DNA from: Methylotenera_A sp031422335
Lineage (GTDB): Bacteria; Pseudomonadota; Gammaproteobacteria; Burkholderiales; Methylophilaceae
DNA: 46,853 nt
Assembly (NCBI GenBank): GCA_031422335.1
Contig: JANOQW010000029.1
Location: 1 to 46,853 of the forward strand
Direction of reading: 5' to 3'
This document shows, one piece after another, positions 17,697 through 26,447 of this stretch. Every line of letters begins with the position of its first letter. Position 1 is the stretch's first letter. A program made the position numbers and the translations under genes. The notes under the pieces were generated by a model, which saw nothing but the letters and a program-made list of their open reading frames with translations, had not been told where the DNA came from and made no database searches.

Positions 17697-17722
17697 AATT
17701 TTAAAGCTTAGCGCTTAAAATT
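17697..17722. terminator. Possible bidirectional terminator between amiC and the helicase gene
   Basis: AATTTTAA at 17697-17704 pairs with TTAAAATT at 17715-17722, extended by GC/GC inside a short loop. The flanking A/T runs could serve as U-tracts in both directions between these convergent genes. The stem is AT-rich and therefore weak, and it abuts the helicase stop codon. Confidence 0.35.
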
Positions 17723-19269
17723 CAAGACTTGTAATAATTAAAATCTAGCTCCCTTGCCGTTTGTCCATAGCCCGCTTGTGTAAGCAGGGCACGTGTGATG
17801 TACTGGCTAATGGCTAGCCTTAACTCAGGCACTTTTTCTCCATCCACAAAAATTTGTGGAAACTTATAGCTTAACCAAGCGTATAAACTTAAGTTCTGGC
17901 TCAAGCTTTCAGCCGCTTCTAAATACTTTGGGTTCTGTGTGTCTAGCCAAACAGGTACTACAGGCAGTGCCCTACAAGCCAATAGGTATGCGCTCTGCAG
18001 ACACATCAAAAAATAGTCTTTTTCGATATTCACGTTAATCGAAATTGGCGCGCAAGCAAAGGTAAACTTATCTTGTAAATTCATCTTCGGTGCATATTCA
18101 TCCACCAACAGCGCTTGGCTATATTGTGCTGATACATTGCCTAGCTCAAATAAATCGTGGTTAAAATGTAAACGCTGCGCAAAATACTCTAAACATTCAG
18201 ATAGCTTATTCGTATGTAATTGCAGTTCAATCGCTGCTATTTGACCGAAGTTAGGTGCAATTGGCAGCTTTTGTAAATCTACAGTATCGTCGGTGGCCAG
18301 CATGTGTTCAATATGAATACGTTCATCATCTTCTAGCACATTCACATAGCCAGTTTCGTAAATACCAAAACGCCCAGCACGACCAGCAATCTGGCGCACT
18401 TCAGTGGCGTTTAATGGGCGTGATGCGATGCCATCAAACTTATGAATTGCAGTAAATACCACGCGCCGAATCGGCAAATTTAAGCCCATACCAATGGCAT
18501 CGGTGGCCACTAAAATATCGGCACTGCCATTACAAAATCTTTCCGATTCATGCCGCCGTACTTCGGGCGACAGCGCGCCATAAATACTGGCGACGCTAAA
18601 ACCCCACTGCCGAAAACGCGCTGATAAGGTAAGCACATCTTTACGTGAAAATGCAATAAACGCGTCGCCTTTTTGTAGCTGATTTTTTAGCTTGGGTTTA
18701 CTGTATTTTTTACCACAAAGACTAGCATCTTCTAACACCAGCGGCGTCATGCGTTGCAATTGGGTGATTTCATAAGTCTCGTTTAGCGCATCTAGCACGC
18801 GCAAGCAAATATTGGTCACTGAGTTGGCACCGCACACAAACACTTGCCTGGCTGGCACACCCACCAGTGCGGCTGTCCAAGCACTGCCGCGGTCAGCATC
18901 TTGTAGCATTTGAATTTCATCAATAATCGCCACATCGACTTGCTTGCTCGGGTTCATCATTTCGATTGTGCTGGCGGTGTGTTGCGCCCCAATCATCATG
19001 TCGCGCTCCTCGCCAGTAATTAAATTGCACGGCACACCAGCGGCGACCAATTTATCGCGTACTTCCATCGCTAATAAACGCAAAGGCGCTAAGTAAACAC
19101 CTGATTTAGCTGCCATTAAAGTGTTTAACGCGTGATACGTTTTGCCTGAGTTGGTTGGGCCTAAGTAAAAGTGGTGATGGCGTTTGATAGCACGCGCTTT
19201 GCTAAAACTATGGGCAAAATCGTCAGCAAAATTGTCAGGTTGAATTGTGGCTTGAATAGTTATAGGCAT
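17722..19269 (-). CDS. SUV3-like DEx(D/H) RNA helicase
   Basis: A superfamily 2 helicase resembling mitochondrial SUV3, which unwinds RNA for decay. Motif I is GPTNSGKTYHAL, motif II is the SUV3-type DEIQ in VDVAIIDEIQMLQDADRG, motif V is ATDAIGMGLNLP, and motif VI is QIAGRAGRFG. The C-terminal third is SUV3-like, and ends without a partner-binding tail that I can recognise. I chose the ATG at 19269 (515 residues); a TTG at 19305 would add a 12-residue extension that looks unlike the family and crowds the mutL start. It interrupts amiC and mutL on the opposite strand. Residues encoded at 17969-18000 come from a dispersed palindrome copy. Confidence 0.85.
   Translation of the reverse strand: MPITIQATIQPDNFADDFAHSFSKARAIKRHHHFYLGPTNSGKTYHALNTLMAAKSGVYLAPLRLLAMEVRDKLVAAGVPCNLITGEERDMMIGAQHTASTIEMMNPSKQVDVAIIDEIQMLQDADRGSAWTAALVGVPARQVFVCGANSVTNICLRVLDALNETYEITQLQRMTPLVLEDASLCGKKYSKPKLKNQLQKGDAFIAFSRKDVLTLSARFRQWGFSVASIYGALSPEVRRHESERFCNGSADILVATDAIGMGLNLPIRRVVFTAIHKFDGIASRPLNATEVRQIAGRAGRFGIYETGYVNVLEDDERIHIEHMLATDDTVDLQKLPIAPNFGQIAAIELQLHTNKLSECLEYFAQRLHFNHDLFELGNVSAQYSQALLVDEYAPKMNLQDKFTFACAPISINVNIEKDYFLMCLQSAYLLACRALPVVPVWLDTQNPKYLEAAESLSQNLSLYAWLSYKFPQIFVDGEKVPELRLAISQYITRALLTQAGYGQTARELDFNYYKS
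17969..18000. repeat. Dispersed palindrome copy inside the helicase gene
   Basis: GCCCTACAAGCC, core AATAGGTATGC, then GCTCTGCAG. It is read on the minus strand as LQSAYLLACRAL, near the protein C-terminus. Core type AATAGG with one change; the arms are partly decayed but still complementary (CAAGC/GCTCTG is broken, CTGCAG is kept). Confidence 0.7.
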
Positions 19270-19308
19270 TGTGCAAGATTGTGGCGCAAAACAGGTAAAA
19301 TACAAAGT

Positions 19309-21132
19309 ATGTCGATTCGTTTACTTCCCGATCAATTAATTAGCCAAATTGCTGCGGGCGAGGTGGTCGAGCGGCCAGCCTCTGCGCTGAAAGAGTTGCT
19401 GGAGAACAGCCTAGATGCTGGTGCTAGCGAGATTTCTGTCAGTTTAATACAAGGTGGCGTGAAGCAATTAAAAGTCATCGATAACGGTAGCGGCATTGCG
19501 CAAGATGACTTAGCGATGGCGCTTACACGGCACGCCACCAGTAAAATTTTCAGCCTAGAAGATTTAGAAAATGTGGCTAGTTTGGGCTTTCGCGGCGAAG
19601 CGCTGGCGAGTATTGCCTCGGTATCGCGCACGCAAATTTCCAGCCGCGCACTCGATACCAAACATGCTTGGCGCATTGCCTCAGAAGGCAGTGAATTAGC
19701 GCCGCTTGTGCCAGTTGGTTTAGATGTTGGCACTATTGTTGAGGTCAATGACTTATATTTCAACACGCCAGCACGGCGCAAATTTTTAAAGCAAGAAGCC
19801 ACCGAGTTCGGCCATTGCGAAGCTGCCTTTGAGCGCGTTGCGCTGTCGCGCCCCGATGTGACATTTACGCTGCAACACAATAATCGCGCGCTTAGCCGCT
19901 ATGTGGCTGCAGAGCCAAACAAGCGCTTTGCAGAGGTATTAGGCGCAGAATTTTCCGCCGAATCTATTGCCATTGACGAAGTTGCAGCAGGTTTGCAGCT
20001 GACTGGCGTTATCGCCAAGCCTACTTACAATCGCAATAGCCGCGATACGCAATATGTGTATGTGAATGGCCGATTTGTGCGCGATAAACTGCTCAGCCAT
20101 GCCATTCGCCAGGCATACCAAGATGTACTGCATCACGACCGCCACCCAGCTTATGTGCTATTTTTAACACTAGACCCAAATTTGGTAGATGTGAATGTGC
20201 ACCCAGCCAAAACCGAGGTGCGATTTCGCGATGGCCAAGCGGTACATCGCTTTATTTATCACGCACTGCATAAAGCGTTGGCCACACCCACTGGCGTTTC
20301 TAATGCTGTTACCGCCAGCCAAGCCGCGCATAATCCGTTCGCAACGTTAAATTCTAACTACCTGCAATACCAATCGCAAATCAACTTAAACGCGAATCAG
20401 CCAAATAGTTTTTATGAAACTTTATTTGAAAATAGTCAAAATAATCCTAAAATAAATGCTCTGGGAGCTAATATCCATGCGGCTTCTGGCGATGCTGTTT
20501 TAGATGCTAATGATAGCGTAAATGAATTTTCATTAGGTTTTCCACTGGGATTTGCCGTCGCGCAAATTCACGGTGTGTATATTCTGGCGCAAAATACTGC
20601 AGGCTTAGTTGTGATTGACATGCACGCCGCACACGAGCGCATTATGTATGAGCAGCTCAAAAATGCGTTAGATACAAAGAAAGTTCCGATGCAACCTTTG
20701 CTGATTCCTGTCAGCTTTAATGCAGATAGATTGGAAGTGGCGACGGTGAATGAAGAGCTGGCAACTGGTGCAGATAATCTGCGGCAATTGGGCTTTGATA
20801 TTGCTGTACTTTCGCCTTCTACATTAGCAGTTCGCGCAGTGCCAACAATGCTGCAAAATGCAAATGCTGTGCAACTGGCGCGCGATGTATTAAAAGACTT
20901 GCGTGAATACGGTGCCAGCAGGGCGCTCACAGAACGCAGAAACGAGCTGCTCGGCACCATGGCTTGCCACGCTGCCGTGCGTGCCAATCGCATTCTCAGT
21001 ATTCCCGAGATGAACGCCTTACTGCGTGATATGGAAGCGACTGAGCGCTCAGGTATGTGCAATCATGGCCGCCCCACTTGGTTTCAAGTGAGTATGAGTG
21101 ATTTGGATAAGATGTTTATGCGGGGCAAATGA
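19309..21132 (+). CDS. mutL: DNA mismatch repair protein MutL
   Basis: Couples mismatch recognition by MutS to strand incision. I chose ATG at 19309 because MSIRLLPDQLISQIAAGEVV is the family N-terminus; the frame is open further upstream but unlike MutL. The GHKL ATPase is complete: ELLENSLDAGA, DNGSGI, TRHATSK and GFRGEALASIASV. A low-conservation linker (about residues 325-410) holds a dispersed palindrome copy. The C-terminal domain has DMHAAHERIMYE, matching the endonuclease pattern D-x-H-A-x2-E-x4-E, with ACHAAVRAN and CNHGRPTW. It is therefore probably a nicking MutL, as expected in a lineage without MutH. It is 607 residues long, and the promoter probably overlaps the divergent helicase start. 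Confidence 0.95.
   Translation: MSIRLLPDQLISQIAAGEVVERPASALKELLENSLDAGASEISVSLIQGGVKQLKVIDNGSGIAQDDLAMALTRHATSKIFSLEDLENVASLGFRGEALASIASVSRTQISSRALDTKHAWRIASEGSELAPLVPVGLDVGTIVEVNDLYFNTPARRKFLKQEATEFGHCEAAFERVALSRPDVTFTLQHNNRALSRYVAAEPNKRFAEVLGAEFSAESIAIDEVAAGLQLTGVIAKPTYNRNSRDTQYVYVNGRFVRDKLLSHAIRQAYQDVLHHDRHPAYVLFLTLDPNLVDVNVHPAKTEVRFRDGQAVHRFIYHALHKALATPTGVSNAVTASQAAHNPFATLNSNYLQYQSQINLNANQPNSFYETLFENSQNNPKINALGANIHAASGDAVLDANDSVNEFSLGFPLGFAVAQIHGVYILAQNTAGLVVIDMHAAHERIMYEQLKNALDTKKVPMQPLLIPVSFNADRLEVATVNEELATGADNLRQLGFDIAVLSPSTLAVRAVPTMLQNANAVQLARDVLKDLREYGASRALTERRNELLGTMACHAAVRANRILSIPEMNALLRDMEATERSGMCNHGRPTWFQVSMSDLDKMFMRGK
20461..20490. repeat. Dispersed palindrome copy inside mutL
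   Basis: CTGGGAGCT, core AATATCCATGC, then GGCTTCTGG. The core matches the intergenic copies exactly, while both arms have changed. It is read in frame as LGANIHAASGDA in the disordered linker of MutL. Core type AATATCC. Confidence 0.75.
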
Positions 21133-21171
21133 TAAATTTAGATGTAGATTATGACCCAAGGAGAATTTGAA

Positions 21172-21741
21172 ATGATTACTCAACTGTTACTTCGGTATGG
21201 TTATGAGGCAATTATTGCAGGCATAGTTGTATTTTTACTGCTTAAATTCTTCTTGCCTGGATATTTAACAGAAAAGGGTAAAAATCTCGCTACTAGTGAA
21301 GATATCGCGAAGATAACGCAAAAAATTGAGGCTGTTAAAGCAGATTACTCTGTCCTGCTAGAAGAGCTCAAGTCCAAGCATCAACTTAAGTTAGCTGCAA
21401 TTGATAAAAGGCTTGAGGCTCATCAGATTGCATTTTCACTATGGCGAGAATTAATTAGTAAAGTCCATAGTGATGAGATTCACGATACTGTAATTAAATG
21501 TCAAACATGGTGGGCAGAAAACTGCTTATATCTTGAACCTAAAGCTCGAGAGGCTTTTTCAACTGCTTATCATTCTGCCGCCTCCCATAAAGCATTCTTG
21601 CATCCGAATACTAGTCCGGAGTTAGTTCGTCAAAACTGGTCAAGAATAATGGAAGCTGGGCAGATTATTGTAGAAGCAGTTAAGCTACCACGTTTAACAG
21701 AAGCAGAATTAGTAGGCATTGATAAAACCAATGAGGAGTAG
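21172..21741 (+). CDS. Membrane-anchored coiled-coil protein of unknown function
   Basis: A 189-residue protein with one N-terminal membrane segment (about residues 10-30, IIAGIVVFLLLKFFLPGYL), then the recurrent motif TEKGKNLATSEDIAKITQKI, a coiled coil to about 90, and a soluble helical domain with WWAENCLYL. The EKGKNLATKEDI-type sequence occurs in many scattered bacterial accessory proteins as I remember it; none has a firm function. I chose ATG at 21172 because AAGGAG lies 8 nt before it; a further ATG at 21151 overlaps that site. It sits between mutL and miaA, where no gene is expected, and overlaps the start of miaA. It is probably a horizontally gained insertion. Confidence 0.75.
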   Translation: MITQLLLRYGYEAIIAGIVVFLLLKFFLPGYLTEKGKNLATSEDIAKITQKIEAVKADYSVLLEELKSKHQLKLAAIDKRLEAHQIAFSLWRELISKVHSDEIHDTVIKCQTWWAENCLYLEPKAREAFSTAYHSAASHKAFLHPNTSPELVRQNWSRIMEAGQIIVEAVKLPRLTEAELVGIDKTNEE

Positions 21742-22681
21742 TACTAAGCCTGCAATTTTTCTCATGGGCCCCACTGCCAGCGGCAAAACTGGTGCGGCGG
21801 TTCATTGTTATTCAAAGCTGCCTGTTGAAATCATCAGCGTGGATTCTGCTTTGGTTTTCAAAGATATGAACATTGGCACCGCTAAACCAGATGCAGAAAC
21901 GCTGGCAGCTGTGCCGCATCATTTGATTGATATTATTCCACCAACCGAGGCTTATTCAGCGGCAAGTTTTAGAAGTGATGCGTTAAAACTAATGGCAGAT
22001 ATTACGGCGCGTGGCAAAACCCCGCTGCTGGTGGGCGGCACTATGTTGTATTTTAAAGCCTTGTCTGAGGGCATGAGTGGCTTGCCACAAGCCAACCCAG
22101 AAGTGCGCGCAAGGTTAGACGCGCGGGCGGCTTTAATCGGTTGGCCTGCTATGCATGAGAAACTGGCTTTGATAGACCCAGAAACTGCAGCAAGGCTACA
22201 ACCCAACGATGCACAGCGCATACAACGTGCCTTAGAGGTGTTTGAAATTACCGGTGAGGCCATGAGCAGCTTATTTAAAAAGCAAAGCAGTGAGGCACTG
22301 CCATATCATGTGCTCAAAATTGCACTGGTGCCGAGCGAGCGCAGCGTGTTACATCAGAGAATAGCAGCGCGTTTTGATGAAATGCTGAAATTAGGTCTGG
22401 TTGATGAAGTAAAAGACTTGTTAACCAAATATCCAACGCTTACGCCAGAATCAACATCCATGCGCTGTGTGGGCTATCGGCAGACGCTAGAACACTTAAA
22501 TGGTGACTATAATGCGGCAGAGTTGCGTGACAGGGGCATTTTTGCCACACGCCAGTTGGCTAAACGCCAACTGACATGGTTGCGTGGCATGGATGATACC
22601 GTTGAGATGGATTGTTTGAATCCTGAGTTAAATGCATTAGTATTCAACAAAATTACGCAGTTTATAAAGGGGAGTGTGTGA
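21731..22681 (+). CDS. miaA: tRNA dimethylallyltransferase
   Basis: Adds a dimethylallyl group to A37 of tRNAs that read UNN codons, the first step toward ms2i6A. The P-loop FLMGPTASGKT, the substrate motif SVDSALVFKDMNIGTAKP, the DII..AYSAASF region, and SMRCVGYRQTLEHL are all present, with RQLAKRQLTWLRG near the C-terminus. The 316-residue length is usual. I chose ATG at 21731, 11 bp inside the preceding gene; a TTG at 21719 is also open. The native 5' end may have been altered when the orphan gene landed upstream. The usual follower hfq is absent. Confidence 0.94.
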   Translation: MRSSTKPAIFLMGPTASGKTGAAVHCYSKLPVEIISVDSALVFKDMNIGTAKPDAETLAAVPHHLIDIIPPTEAYSAASFRSDALKLMADITARGKTPLLVGGTMLYFKALSEGMSGLPQANPEVRARLDARAALIGWPAMHEKLALIDPETAARLQPNDAQRIQRALEVFEITGEAMSSLFKKQSSEALPYHVLKIALVPSERSVLHQRIAARFDEMLKLGLVDEVKDLLTKYPTLTPESTSMRCVGYRQTLEHLNGDYNAAELRDRGIFATRQLAKRQLTWLRGMDDTVEMDCLNPELNALVFNKITQFIKGSV

Positions 22682-23256
22682 AAAACTTTATTAAAGAAAA
22701 CCTAGTGTTAGTCATCGGCTTGGCGTTGCCAGTGTTGTTGATTGTGCTGTTTTTTGCCGCAACGGTGATTCCAAAAATGAATAGCACGCCGCCGCAATAT
22801 GAGGTGTTGTTTAGTGTGCAGGATTACGGCTATCAAAATAAACCTGACTATACGATTGATTTTAATGTAAAAAATCAGCAGTTGATGGTGAAGGTTAAAA
22901 AAACCGATGGCAAAGATAATTATTACAACTCAAAAAAACTGATGGCGTATGACGCTAAAACTGAGCTGATGCGAGAAATTACCATTGATGCTAGTAAGTT
23001 TAGCGATGGTGCCGAAATTCTGCTTGAAGAAACTAAAAATATGACGATAGACACCGTCATGCAAGCGCCAGATGGGTACATGCTAGAAAACCAGGGTTAC
23101 AGCGGCACTGGGCTGATTGGCGGTCTATTTGGCGGTGGTTATCGTAATCATGGTTATCGGCTTAAAAAAGGTAACGTGGGCTATAAAATAAATATGCAGC
23201 AAAATAACCATTATTACGACCAGCTAAGTTTTATTGGCTGGGTTGTAAAAAAATAA
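22678..23256 (+). CDS. Membrane-anchored protein of unknown function
   Basis: A 192-residue protein starting at a GTG whose last two bases form part of the miaA stop (GTGA overlap), so it is translationally coupled to miaA. It has one N-terminal membrane segment (about 9-31, LVLVIGLALPVLLIVLFFAA) and an exported domain with many Tyr, Lys and Asn residues, including a Gly-rich stretch GLIGGLFGGGYRNHGYRLKK. No catalytic motif is visible. Genes of this kind are often paired with DUF2157 membrane proteins such as the next one. I do not recognise a function. Confidence 0.8.
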   Translation: MKNFIKENLVLVIGLALPVLLIVLFFAATVIPKMNSTPPQYEVLFSVQDYGYQNKPDYTIDFNVKNQQLMVKVKKTDGKDNYYNSKKLMAYDAKTELMREITIDASKFSDGAEILLEETKNMTIDTVMQAPDGYMLENQGYSGTGLIGGLFGGGYRNHGYRLKKGNVGYKINMQQNNHYYDQLSFIGWVVKK

Positions 23257-23295
23257 CAGCAGATTAAAAAAAGCGTAAAAAATAGGGAGATTGTA

Positions 23296-24228
23296 ATGTC
23301 AGCCAAAGAAGAAGCCCTACAAGATATTGTTGTATTAATTAAGCATAATAATATTAGTTTGGATGATATAAGGCATGCCCTAGAGACCCCACCAGCATTG
23401 GCTTCCAAGCTATCTTCTAGCGTACTTTCCAAGCTATTTGGCTACATTGGTGGCATTTTTGTATTTGCTGGGATTGGCGTATTCATTAGCATGTATTGGG
23501 ATGATTTTGGTTCTGCCGCGCGCGTGATTGTGACACTGGGCGTGGGTTTGGTGGCGTTTATCATGGGTCTGGTTTGTTTGGCCGATAAACGCTATGATAA
23601 AGCAGCGACACCCTTGTTTATTGTGTCTTCCATCTTGCAGCCGATGGGTGTTTTGGTGATGTTGCAAGAGTACTCATCAGGCGGTGATGCACGGCACGGC
23701 CTTATCTTTATGTCGGCTTATATGCTGATACAGCAGGGCGCTACTTTTTGGGCGAAGCGCCTGTCAGTGCTGGCGTTTAGCGCCATTTTATTCGGCTGTA
23801 TTTTGTTGGCGAATTTATTTGATGTGTGGAACTGGGATGGTGAGCTGATTGGCATGGTGATTGGTGTTTCGCTGATTTGCGTGGCTTACGCGCTGCAGCA
23901 ATCTAAACACATGGCGGTTGCGCCGTTTTGGTATTTTGTCGGCGGTGTGATTTTAATGTGGTCAGTGTTTGAGGCGGTAGAAAACACGCCACTTGAGCTG
24001 CTTTACTTGGGCTTATCTGCACTCATGATATTTTTAAGTACGCATGTGCGCAGTCGTGCGCTATTGGGCGTGGGCACACTGGCCATGCTGATTTATATTG
24101 GCTATTACACCGCCAAGCATTTCGCTAACACACTCGGCTGGCCGATTGCTTTAGTAGTGATTGGCGTGGCGCTGATTGCTTTGAGCTCACTTGCTGTGAG
24201 GTTGAATAACAAATATATTAAGCAGTAA
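23296..24228 (+). CDS. DUF2157-type polytopic membrane protein
   Basis: A 310-residue integral membrane protein with about eight hydrophobic segments after a soluble N-terminus of roughly 45 residues. The sequence LFGYIGGIFVFAGIGVFISMYWDDFGSAARVIVTLGVGLVAF is the DUF2157 start (given here from about residue 48). AGGGAG precedes the ATG by 8 nt. It is in the same orientation as the small anchored protein before it, with a 39-bp gap, and the two probably act together in the inner membrane. No substrate or partner is known. Confidence 0.8.
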   Translation: MSAKEEALQDIVVLIKHNNISLDDIRHALETPPALASKLSSSVLSKLFGYIGGIFVFAGIGVFISMYWDDFGSAARVIVTLGVGLVAFIMGLVCLADKRYDKAATPLFIVSSILQPMGVLVMLQEYSSGGDARHGLIFMSAYMLIQQGATFWAKRLSVLAFSAILFGCILLANLFDVWNWDGELIGMVIGVSLICVAYALQQSKHMAVAPFWYFVGGVILMWSVFEAVENTPLELLYLGLSALMIFLSTHVRSRALLGVGTLAMLIYIGYYTAKHFANTLGWPIALVVIGVALIALSSLAVRLNNKYIKQ

Positions 24229-24262
24229 TATATTTCAATAAAAATCATATAAAAACAAATAG

Positions 24263-24279
24263 TTAACTTATCAAGTTAA
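24263..24279. terminator. Small hairpin between convergent DUF2157 gene and dapC
   Basis: TTAACTT at 24263-24269 pairs with AAGTTAA at 24273-24279 around a 3-nt loop, in an AT-rich 57-bp convergent gap. It is short and AT-only except for one G-C pair, so it is only a possible terminator. Confidence 0.3.
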
Positions 24280-24285
24280 AGTAAA

Positions 24286-25476
24286 TTATAGATAATTTTT
24301 AATGCGATTAGCCGCTTCTAGGCATTCATCATAAGAAGCCACCAGCGCCATGCGGATAAAGTTTTCACCTGGGTTTGACCCGTGCGCCTCACGCGCTAAA
24401 TAGCTGCCTGGTAGCACGGTAATATTGAGGTCGCGGTAAAGTTTAACAGCCAGCTCAGTGTCAGGAATGGCACTTTTCGCCCACAAATAAAAAGCCGCAT
24501 CTGGCATTTCGACCTCTAACACTTCTGCCAACATCGGTGTGACCACTTTAAATTTTTGTGCATACAATTGACGGTTTTCAATCACATGCGCATCGTCGTT
24601 CCATGCTGCTGTACTGGCGGCTTGCACCGCTGGGTTCATAGCACAGCCATGATAGGTGCGGTATAGCGCAAACTTTTCGATAATCTTTTCATCGCCCGCC
24701 ACAAAGCCAGAGCGCATGCCTGGTACATTACTCCGCTTAGAAAGCGAGCTAAACATGATTAAATTGGCATGTCCACGACCCAATAGGCATGCGGCTTGCA
24801 GAGCACCTAATGGAGGTTCGCTAAAATAAATTTCGGCATAACATTCATCTGCGGCAATCACAAAGCCATATTTATCTGACAGCTCAAACAATTCTTTCCA
24901 CTGCGCTAGACTCATCACTTTGCCGGAAGGATTACCTGGGCTACACACATACACTAATTGTGTACGTCTTAAAATATCCACAGGCACGCTGGCAAAATCC
25001 ATGACGTGATTATTTTCTGGTGTGGTATTTAAAAAATAAGGCTCAGCGCCTGCCAAAAACGCTGCGCCTTCATAAATTTGGTAAAACGGATTTGGCGAAA
25101 TGACAATCGGCTTACTTTTTGAGCTATCGATGTTATTAGTATTGATAATGGCTTGCGCAAAAGCAAAGAGCGCCTCGCGGCTGCCAGTTACTGGTAAAAT
25201 GCTTTTGTCAGGATTAGGCGCTGCGATATTGTATCGGCGCGCAACCCAATTGGAAATAGCGGTGCGAAGCTCAACACTACCAAGTGTTGTTGGGTAAGTT
25301 GCCAAGCCTGCTAAATTATTGGTTAGAGCGTCTTTAATCAGCTGTGGCGTGGCGTGTTTAGGCTCGCCAATGGAAAGATTAATGTTGTTAAACGCTGGAT
25401 TGGGTGTAATGCCCGCAAATAAATCGCGCAGACGTTGAAATGGGTAGGGTTGTAGCAGGTTCAAGTTTGGGTTCAT
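24286..25476 (-). CDS. dapC: N-succinyldiaminopimelate aminotransferase
   Basis: A class I PLP aminotransferase that makes N-succinyl-LL-diaminopimelate on the lysine and peptidoglycan path. The PLP lysine is in SSLSKRSNVPGMRSGF, which is diagnostic of DapC. YVCSPGNPSGKV and AADECYAEIYF are further family motifs. I chose ATG at 25476 (MNPNLNLLQPYPFQRLRDLF); a TTG two codons earlier is possible. The 396-residue length is usual. It is divergent from the EamA transporter with only 27 bp between them. A palindrome-like stretch codes for part of PPLGALQAACLLGRGH. Confidence 0.93.
   Translation of the reverse strand: MNPNLNLLQPYPFQRLRDLFAGITPNPAFNNINLSIGEPKHATPQLIKDALTNNLAGLATYPTTLGSVELRTAISNWVARRYNIAAPNPDKSILPVTGSREALFAFAQAIINTNNIDSSKSKPIVISPNPFYQIYEGAAFLAGAEPYFLNTTPENNHVMDFASVPVDILRRTQLVYVCSPGNPSGKVMSLAQWKELFELSDKYGFVIAADECYAEIYFSEPPLGALQAACLLGRGHANLIMFSSLSKRSNVPGMRSGFVAGDEKIIEKFALYRTYHGCAMNPAVQAASTAAWNDDAHVIENRQLYAQKFKVVTPMLAEVLEVEMPDAAFYLWAKSAIPDTELAVKLYRDLNITVLPGSYLAREAHGSNPGENFIRMALVASYDECLEAANRIKNYL
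24779..24804. repeat. Partial dispersed palindrome copy inside dapC
   Basis: Core AATAGGCATGC plus the right arm GGCTTGCAG match the consensus over 20 consecutive bases, while the left arm is absent or fully decayed. It is read on the minus strand as LQAACLLG, where the family already tends to have LQAA, so capture or gene conversion is as likely as insertion. Core type AATAGG. Confidence 0.55.
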
Positions 25477-25503
25477 AGCCAATATTATAATTTAGGATTC
25501 ACA

Positions 25504-26418
25504 TTGATTAATAGCAATAAAAATGCGTTAGCGATATTTGGCCTGCTGTTTGGTGCTTTTTGCTGGGGCATTATTTGGTATCCCTATCGTTTAATGGCTG
25601 AAGCAGGCGTATCCGGCGTAGCTTCCAGCTTTTACACCTATTGTATTGCCACGCTGCTGGCAGGCACTTATTTCGCCAAACATTTTGCTGCAAACTGGCG
25701 CGAGCTATTTAATCAGTCACAAAACGTGATTTGGATTGGGCTTATCGCAGGCTGGACCAACCTGAGCTATGTGCTGGCAGTGATTGATGGCGAAGTGATG
25801 CGAGTGATGCTGCTGTTCTATTTGTCGCCATTATGGACCTTATTACTGGCACGCTTTTGGTTGCAAGAGCCGATTACAAAGATTGGCTTTATCTCGATTA
25901 CTATCGCCCTGATTGGTGCCTATATTATGCTGGCAGGCCCATTTAGTCAGGTAGAAAGTCGCTTGCCTATTCCGCGTAATGCTGCCGAGTGGTTGGCGTT
26001 GTCCGCTGGCATTGGCTTCTCGCTGACGAACGTGATTACCAGAAAATCCAGCCACTTAAACTTGCTACAAAAATCATTTGCAGTGTGGCTGGGGGTGATT
26101 GTGGTAGCAGCGCTATTTGCGCCAATTTTAGTGAATTATTATGGACAAAACTTTGTCGCCCCCAGTTTCTTTAGCCTCAATAATTGGCTAATGATGGTAA
26201 TGATTGCGCTATTACTCATTGCAGCCACCATGTTGGTACAGTTTGGTGTGACGCAACTGACAGCGGTTCGCGCTTCTGTATTGTTTTTATTTGAGCTGGT
26301 GGTAGCGGCTGTAGCTGCGTATTACTTGGCGCACGAGGCGATGACATTAAACGAATGGTTGGGCGGCGTGCTAATTGTTGCTGGTGCGCTGACGTCGGCT
26401 TTAAATCACAAAGATTAA
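25504..26418 (+). CDS. EamA/DMT-family transporter
   Basis: A 304-residue polytopic membrane protein of the drug/metabolite transporter superfamily, with about ten membrane segments in two EamA repeats (FGLLFGAFCWGIIWYPYR near the start, ALSAGIGFSLTNVITRKSS in the middle). The last helix region is NEWLGGVLIVAGALTSAL. The start is a TTG at 25504 with AGGA 6 nt before; a TATAAT-like block lies just upstream. Substrates of this family range from amino acids to nucleobases and cannot be inferred. Its divergent partner dapC hints at amino-acid export, but this is speculation. Confidence 0.85.
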   Translation: MINSNKNALAIFGLLFGAFCWGIIWYPYRLMAEAGVSGVASSFYTYCIATLLAGTYFAKHFAANWRELFNQSQNVIWIGLIAGWTNLSYVLAVIDGEVMRVMLLFYLSPLWTLLLARFWLQEPITKIGFISITIALIGAYIMLAGPFSQVESRLPIPRNAAEWLALSAGIGFSLTNVITRKSSHLNLLQKSFAVWLGVIVVAALFAPILVNYYGQNFVAPSFFSLNNWLMMVMIALLLIAATMLVQFGVTQLTAVRASVLFLFELVVAAVAAYYLAHEAMTLNEWLGGVLIVAGALTSALNHKD

Positions 26419-26447
26419 GAGTGCATTAAGCACAAGACTCCTAAACT

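Noticed and set aside
19171..19308. Upstream extension of the mutL frame
   Set aside because: The residues lie antisense to the helicase start and do not resemble any MutL N-terminus.
22460..22485. ATCAACATCCATGCGCTGTG in miaA looks like a palindrome copy
   Set aside because: It encodes the conserved MiaA motif SMRCVGYRQ, so the match follows from the protein, and no arms are present.
26422..26442. Small GTGC/GCAC hairpin between the EamA gene and pilU
   Set aside because: The stem is only 4 bp with a broken extension and no T-run; not called as a terminator.
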